NCBI RefSeq assembly: GCF_015645445.1
Contig: NZ_JADOGI010000079.1
Span: 1-43,539, forward strand
Source: Nonomuraea cypriaca
Lineage (GTDB): Bacteria > Actinomycetota > Actinomycetes > Streptosporangiales > Streptosporangiaceae
Direction: 5' to 3'
Length of the DNA stretch: 43,539 bases
This document shows, in pieces, positions 40,609-43,539 of the stretch (positions within the stretch are counted from its first letter, which is position 1; each line of letters starts with the position of its first letter). Made by a program: the position numbers and the translations under genes. The notes below the pieces were generated by a model. It was not told the DNA's origin. It worked only from the letters and a program-made list of their open reading frames with translations, and did no database searches.

Positions 40609-40670
40609 CTAATCTATTCCTGCGCCTGACGGAAGGGCCCAGCGCCCCCACGATCAGCGCAAACGGTCGA

Positions 40671-40742
40671 TCCCGCGTAGCTCAACGGCAGAGCAGCCGG
40701 CTGTTAACCGGCAGGTTATAGGTTCGAGTCCTATCGCGGGAG
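40671..40742 (+). tRNA. tRNA-Asn (anticodon GTT)
   Basis: A complete cloverleaf can be folded. The acceptor is TCCCGCG with CGCGGGA, the D stem GCTC/GAGC, the anticodon stem GCCGG/CCGGC with loop CTGTTAA (anticodon GTT), and the T stem ATAGG/CCTAT with loop TTCGAGT. The discriminator is G at 40742 and CCA is encoded at 40743-40745. Confidence 0.97.
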
Positions 40743-40750
40743 CCAACGCA

Positions 40751-40791
40751 CGAGGCCCCCTCCGGAGTTCCTGGAGGGGGCCTCGTTTGTT
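40751..40791 (+). terminator. Rho-independent terminator of tRNA-Asn
   Basis: A perfect 13-bp GC-rich stem (CGAGGCCCCCTCC, 40751-40763, with 40773-40785), a 9-nt loop, then TTTGTT, 5 bp after the encoded CCA. Confidence 0.95.
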
Positions 40792-41023
40792 CGCGTCGCG
40801 GGCGGTTTCGCGCTTTGTAGCGGGTTGTAGTGCGACGGTCACACATTTTTCTGTTTGCCGGGACAAGGCGGGGTTCGGCCGGGGAAGATGGGGCGACCGG
40901 CCCCCGGGCCGGAAGCCGCGGGCAGTCTTGACGGGGGCGCGGAAAGGGCGCCGCCACCAGGACGTGCCGCCGCACCCGGAAGGCGGCGGGGCGATCCGAT
41001 GACCGAAGAGTGCTGGTTGTCGC

Positions 41024-42151
41024 GTGTCTACCTGGTTCAGGTCCCTGCGTCCCTTCGACGCGTTCCCCACCCTGGTCGAGCGAACCGCCGACCTGCGCGA
41101 GGCGGAGCGCTTCATCAAGCTGTTCCACGCCGAGAACCCCTCCGCCGGAGGGATGTACGCCCGCCTGCGCGACATCGCCAGAGACGTGGCCCGCTACGGC
41201 ACCTACACGCACACGTTCGAGGAGCTCGAGTTCGGTGCCAGGGTGGCCTGGCGCAACAGCAGCCGGTGCATCGGACGGCTCTACTGGCGTTCGCTGAAAG
41301 TACGCGACCGCAGGCAGGTGAGCACGGCCGAGGGCGTGGCGCTCGAATGCGTCGCCCACCTCCGCGAGGCCACCGGCGCCGGCAAGATCAGGCCCACCGT
41401 CACCGTGCTGGCCCCCGACACGCCCACCCTGCCGGCCCCCCGGGTGCTCAACGAGCAGCTCATCCGGTACGCAGGCCACCGCACCCGCGGCGGCCCCGTC
41501 GTCGGCGACCCCAGGAACGTCGCACTCACGGACACGGCCGAGGCCATGGGCTGGCGCGGCCGGGGCGGCCGGTTCGACGTGCTGCCCCTGATCGTGCAGG
41601 CGGGCGTCGGGGAGCCGCTGCTGTGCAACCTGCCAGGCGACGCCGTGCTGGAGGTGCCGCTGACCCATCCCGAGTACTCATGGTTCGCGAACCTGGGGCT
41701 GCGCTGGCACGCCGTACCGGCCATCTCTGACATGTGCCTGGAGATCGGCGGCATCTGCTACCCGTGCGCACCCTTCAACGGCTGGTACATGGGCACCGAG
41801 ATCGGCGCGCGCAACCTCGCGGACACCGACAGGTACGACCAGCTCGCGTTGGTGGCCGGGCGGCTCGGCCTGGACACCTCCACCGAGCGCTCGCTGTGGC
41901 GCGACCACGCGCTGGTGGAGCTGAACGTGGCCGTGCTGCACTCGTTCGAGCGGGCGGGGGTCACGATCACCGACCACCACACGGAGTCGCGGCGCTTCCT
42001 CACCCACCTGTCGCGGGAGGAGAAGGCCGGTCGCGTCTGCCCCGCCGACTGGTCGTGGATCGTGCCACCGCTGTCGGGCAGCGCCACCCCGGTCTTCCAC
42101 CGGTACTACGACACCCGCTCACTCACCCCCGCCTTCGTCCACCACCGCTAG
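41024..42151 (+). CDS. nos: Bacterial nitric oxide synthase, oxygenase only
   Basis: 375 residues from the GTG at 41024; the ribosome binding site is weak (GAAGAG 14 nt upstream). The haem-thiolate cysteine is C82 in AWRNSSRCIGRLYWRSL. The substrate pocket shows the arginine-binding E259 (GWYMGTEIGARNL), and HTESRRFLTH and WSWIVPPLSG supply pterin/dimer contacts. The enzyme oxidises L-arginine to citrulline and NO, and borrows electrons from cellular reductases because no reductase domain is attached. No thaxtomin-like P450 or peptide synthetase is near, so a protective/signalling role, as in Bacillus and Deinococcus, is more likely than pathway nitration. The gene's 3' end lies in a 40-bp tandem repeat. 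Confidence 0.95.
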   Translation: MSTWFRSLRPFDAFPTLVERTADLREAERFIKLFHAENPSAGGMYARLRDIARDVARYGTYTHTFEELEFGARVAWRNSSRCIGRLYWRSLKVRDRRQVSTAEGVALECVAHLREATGAGKIRPTVTVLAPDTPTLPAPRVLNEQLIRYAGHRTRGGPVVGDPRNVALTDTAEAMGWRGRGGRFDVLPLIVQAGVGEPLLCNLPGDAVLEVPLTHPEYSWFANLGLRWHAVPAISDMCLEIGGICYPCAPFNGWYMGTEIGARNLADTDRYDQLALVAGRLGLDTSTERSLWRDHALVELNVAVLHSFERAGVTITDHHTESRRFLTHLSREEKAGRVCPADWSWIVPPLSGSATPVFHRYYDTRSLTPAFVHHR

Positions 42152-42221
42152 CACCCGCCTGCCCGCCCCCGTCTTCATCCACCACCGCTGGTACGCGCCT
42201 GCTCGCCCCCGTCTTCGTTCG
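42133..42221. repeat. 40-bp tandem repeat spanning two convergent gene ends
   Basis: Units starting CTTC[G/A]TCCACCACCGCT at 42133 and 42173, with a partial third at 42213, are exactly 40 bp apart. The first unit carries the nos stop codon; the second carries the stop of the convergent phosphatase. Confidence 0.85.
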
Positions 42222-42915
42222 CGACGGTCAGCCGCTCACGGAGGGCGGCGAGTTCGGCGGTGGTCAGGCCTGCCACGCGCAGGTAGTCCTCGGCGTCGAG
42301 GCCGGCCAGCAGCGACAGGATCACCTCGGACGTGGTCGTGCCCGCGCCGGTCAGGCGGGCCTGGACGCGCAGGTCGTCGTCGGCCTGGCCGAGCTTCGCG
42401 TAGAGCGGGCGCAGGCGGTCCGCCGACAGCGCGTAGTCGGCCAGGATGTCGTGCTCGGCGACCCCGGCGAGCGCGAGCAGCAGCAGCGTGACCAGCCCGG
42501 TGCGGTCGCGGCCGGCCACGCAGTGCACGAGCACCCCGCCCGGGGGCGCCTGCGCGATCGCGCGCAGGGCGCGGGCGCACCGGTCAGGCCGCCGCTCCAT
42601 GAACGGCTGGAGGTAGAGCGGCGTCCCGCCGTACGGGAGGCGGCCGGGGTCGTCGGGCTGGTCCAGCGGCACGCTGACGACGCTCACGCCGGGCGGCCGG
42701 TGGCCGGTGCCCACCTGGTGCTCGCCGGGGGTGCGCAGGTCCACGATCGTGCGTACGCCGTGGGCCTGGAGCGCCGCCCATCCCGCCTCGGTCAGCCGGT
42801 CGGGGGTGTCGGAGCGCACCACGGCGCCCCACCGGGTCAGGCGTCCGCCGGCTGCGGGCAGGCCGCCCAGGTCGCGTACGTTGTGGCAGCCGTCCCACGC
42901 GAGATCTCTCGTCAC
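42175..42915 (-). CDS. Tyrosine-protein phosphatase (DSP/PtpB-like)
   Basis: 246 residues from the GTG at 42915, chosen because AAGGAT sits 7 nt upstream; an ATG at 42948 is also in frame. The text NVRDLGGLPAAGG at the start and the P-loop HCVAGRDRTG (nucleophile C132, R138) are those of the atypical tyrosine/lipid phosphatases related to mycobacterial PtpB. SDTPDRLT and VDLRTPGE are further family marks. It is soluble and could dephosphorylate phosphotyrosine, phosphoserine or phosphoinositide. Its last codons come from the second unit of the 40-bp repeat shared with nos. It is divergent from the enoyl-CoA hydratase. Confidence 0.9.
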   Translation of the reverse strand: MTRDLAWDGCHNVRDLGGLPAAGGRLTRWGAVVRSDTPDRLTEAGWAALQAHGVRTIVDLRTPGEHQVGTGHRPPGVSVVSVPLDQPDDPGRLPYGGTPLYLQPFMERRPDRCARALRAIAQAPPGGVLVHCVAGRDRTGLVTLLLLALAGVAEHDILADYALSADRLRPLYAKLGQADDDLRVQARLTGAGTTTSEVILSLLAGLDAEDYLRVAGLTTAELAALRERLTVANEDGGEQARTSGGG

Positions 42916-42963
42916 CAGTCGTATCCTTGCCTTCCCGGCCCAGAACATGATTCTGTTAGGCCC

Positions 42964-43539
42964 ATGGCGGAACTCGTTCTCTCCACGGTCGACCAGGGCG
43001 TCCTCACGCTGACCTTCAACCGTCCCGACACGCTCAACGCCTGGACGGACGCGATGGGCCGGCGCTACTTCGACCTGCTGGCGCAGGCCGAGCAGGATCC
43101 GGGCGTGCGGGCCGTGGTGGTCACCGGCGCGGGCAAGGGATTCTGCTCGGGAGCCGACTTCAAGACACTGAACGCCATCCAGACCGGATCGTACGACGAG
43201 AAGCCGGATCCACGGCCCAACACGTTCCCCGCGAGCATCGGCAAGCCCGTCATCGCCGCCGTCAACGGGGCCTGCGCCGGGCTCGGCATGGTGCACGCCC
43301 TCGTCTGCGACCTGGTCTTCACGGCCGAGGACGCCAAGTGGACCACGGCGTTCGCCCGCCGCGGGCTGGTCGCCGAGTACGGGCTGTCCTGGGTGCTGCC
43401 GCGGATCATGGGGCAGCAGCGGGCCATGGACGTCCTGCTGTCGGGGCGGGTGTTCACCGGGCGGGAGGCGTACGAGCTGGGGCTGGTCAACCGGGCGGTC
43501 CCGGGGGAGTCGCTGCTGGGCGAGGCCCAGGCGTACGCC
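42964..43539 (+). CDS. Enoyl-CoA hydratase/isomerase, 3'-partial
   Basis: 192 codons from the ATG at 42964 to the window edge without a stop. Crotonase-fold marks are visible: LTFNRPDTLNAWT (about 16-28), VVVTGAGKGFCSGAD with the first oxyanion-hole segment (about 51-65), and AAVNGACAGLGM for the second (about 98-109). Then comes ARRGLVAEYGLSWVLPRIMG, where an acidic residue (E of AEYG) occupies the usual catalytic region, and TGREAYELGLVNRAV. It should act on enoyl-CoA esters in fatty-acid or branched-chain degradation. Confidence 0.9.
   Translation, partial: MAELVLSTVDQGVLTLTFNRPDTLNAWTDAMGRRYFDLLAQAEQDPGVRAVVVTGAGKGFCSGADFKTLNAIQTGSYDEKPDPRPNTFPASIGKPVIAAVNGACAGLGMVHALVCDLVFTAEDAKWTTAFARRGLVAEYGLSWVLPRIMGQQRAMDVLLSGRVFTGREAYELGLVNRAVPGESLLGEAQAYA

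Noticed and set aside
40671..42151. Integrated island at tRNA-Asn
   Set aside because: No integrase, excisionase or repeated tRNA 3' end follows. The next genes are an ordinary NOS and phosphatase.
1..43539. CRISPR arrays
   Set aside because: The only direct repeats (37, 39 and 40 bp) are contiguous tandem units without spacers, and no cas gene is present.

Overview
The window looks like chromosomal DNA of a high-GC actinomycete. The evidence is pervasive G/C third positions, many GTG starts, ATGA/GTGA/TGATG stop-start overlaps, a PknG-GlnX-GlnH locus, an actinobacterial dnaG/sigma-70 pair and a bacterial nitric oxide synthase. A Streptosporangiales relative (Nonomuraea-like) is my inference from protein style; no 16S gene is present. 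There is no integrase, transposase, CRISPR array or phage structural gene. The only mobile element I can support is an intein inside dnaG.

Layout. 1-127: N-terminus of a dienelactone-hydrolase-like gene. 252-6193: a tightly packed + strand envelope-stress-type operon (small secreted peptide, MoxR ATPase, DUF58, BatA-like VWA, HtrA-like protease, response regulator, histidine kinase). 6190-7539: an orphan cytochrome b. 7770-10403: pyruvate phosphate dikinase behind a cluster of palindromic operators. 10.4-19.3 kb: an accessory stretch of regulator/enzyme pairs (TetR/quinone-oxidoreductase, AraC/aldo-keto reductase, MarR/EamA, PadR) mixed with gene wrecks: a DUF3800 remnant, a truncated ECF sigma factor with its truncated carboxymuconolactone-decarboxylase partner, and a collapsed DrrAB-type ABC exporter. 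19.3-25.2 kb: an isoaspartate-type methyltransferase, M48 protease, dGTPase, FAD oxidoreductase and a degenerate M23-domain lipoprotein.

25.4-29.7 kb: dnaG, interrupted by a 320-residue intein exactly at a zinc-ligand cysteine, followed by a primary-type sigma factor. 29.8-38.1 kb (minus strand): seven genes, every one overlapping the next, which I read as an enlarged PknG signalling operon: coiled-coil protein, PknG kinase, PP2C phosphatase, VWA protein, FHA protein, GlnX-like sensor, GlnH-like binding lipoprotein. Three of these proteins carry zinc ribbons. 38.3-40.5 kb: small membrane proteins, a six-hairpin glycosidase and a conserved unknown. 40671-40742: tRNA-Asn with a textbook terminator. 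41.0-43.5 kb: oxygenase-only nitric oxide synthase, a tyrosine phosphatase and the start of an enoyl-CoA hydratase.

How they work together. The left operon couples a MoxR/VWA chaperone module to a periplasmic-type protease and a two-component system. The right operon appears to couple extracellular amino-acid sensing (GlnH/GlnX) to a soluble Ser/Thr kinase, its opposing phosphatase and a phospho-reader. The middle is a decaying, regulator-rich accessory region where several cis sites outlived the genes they once served.
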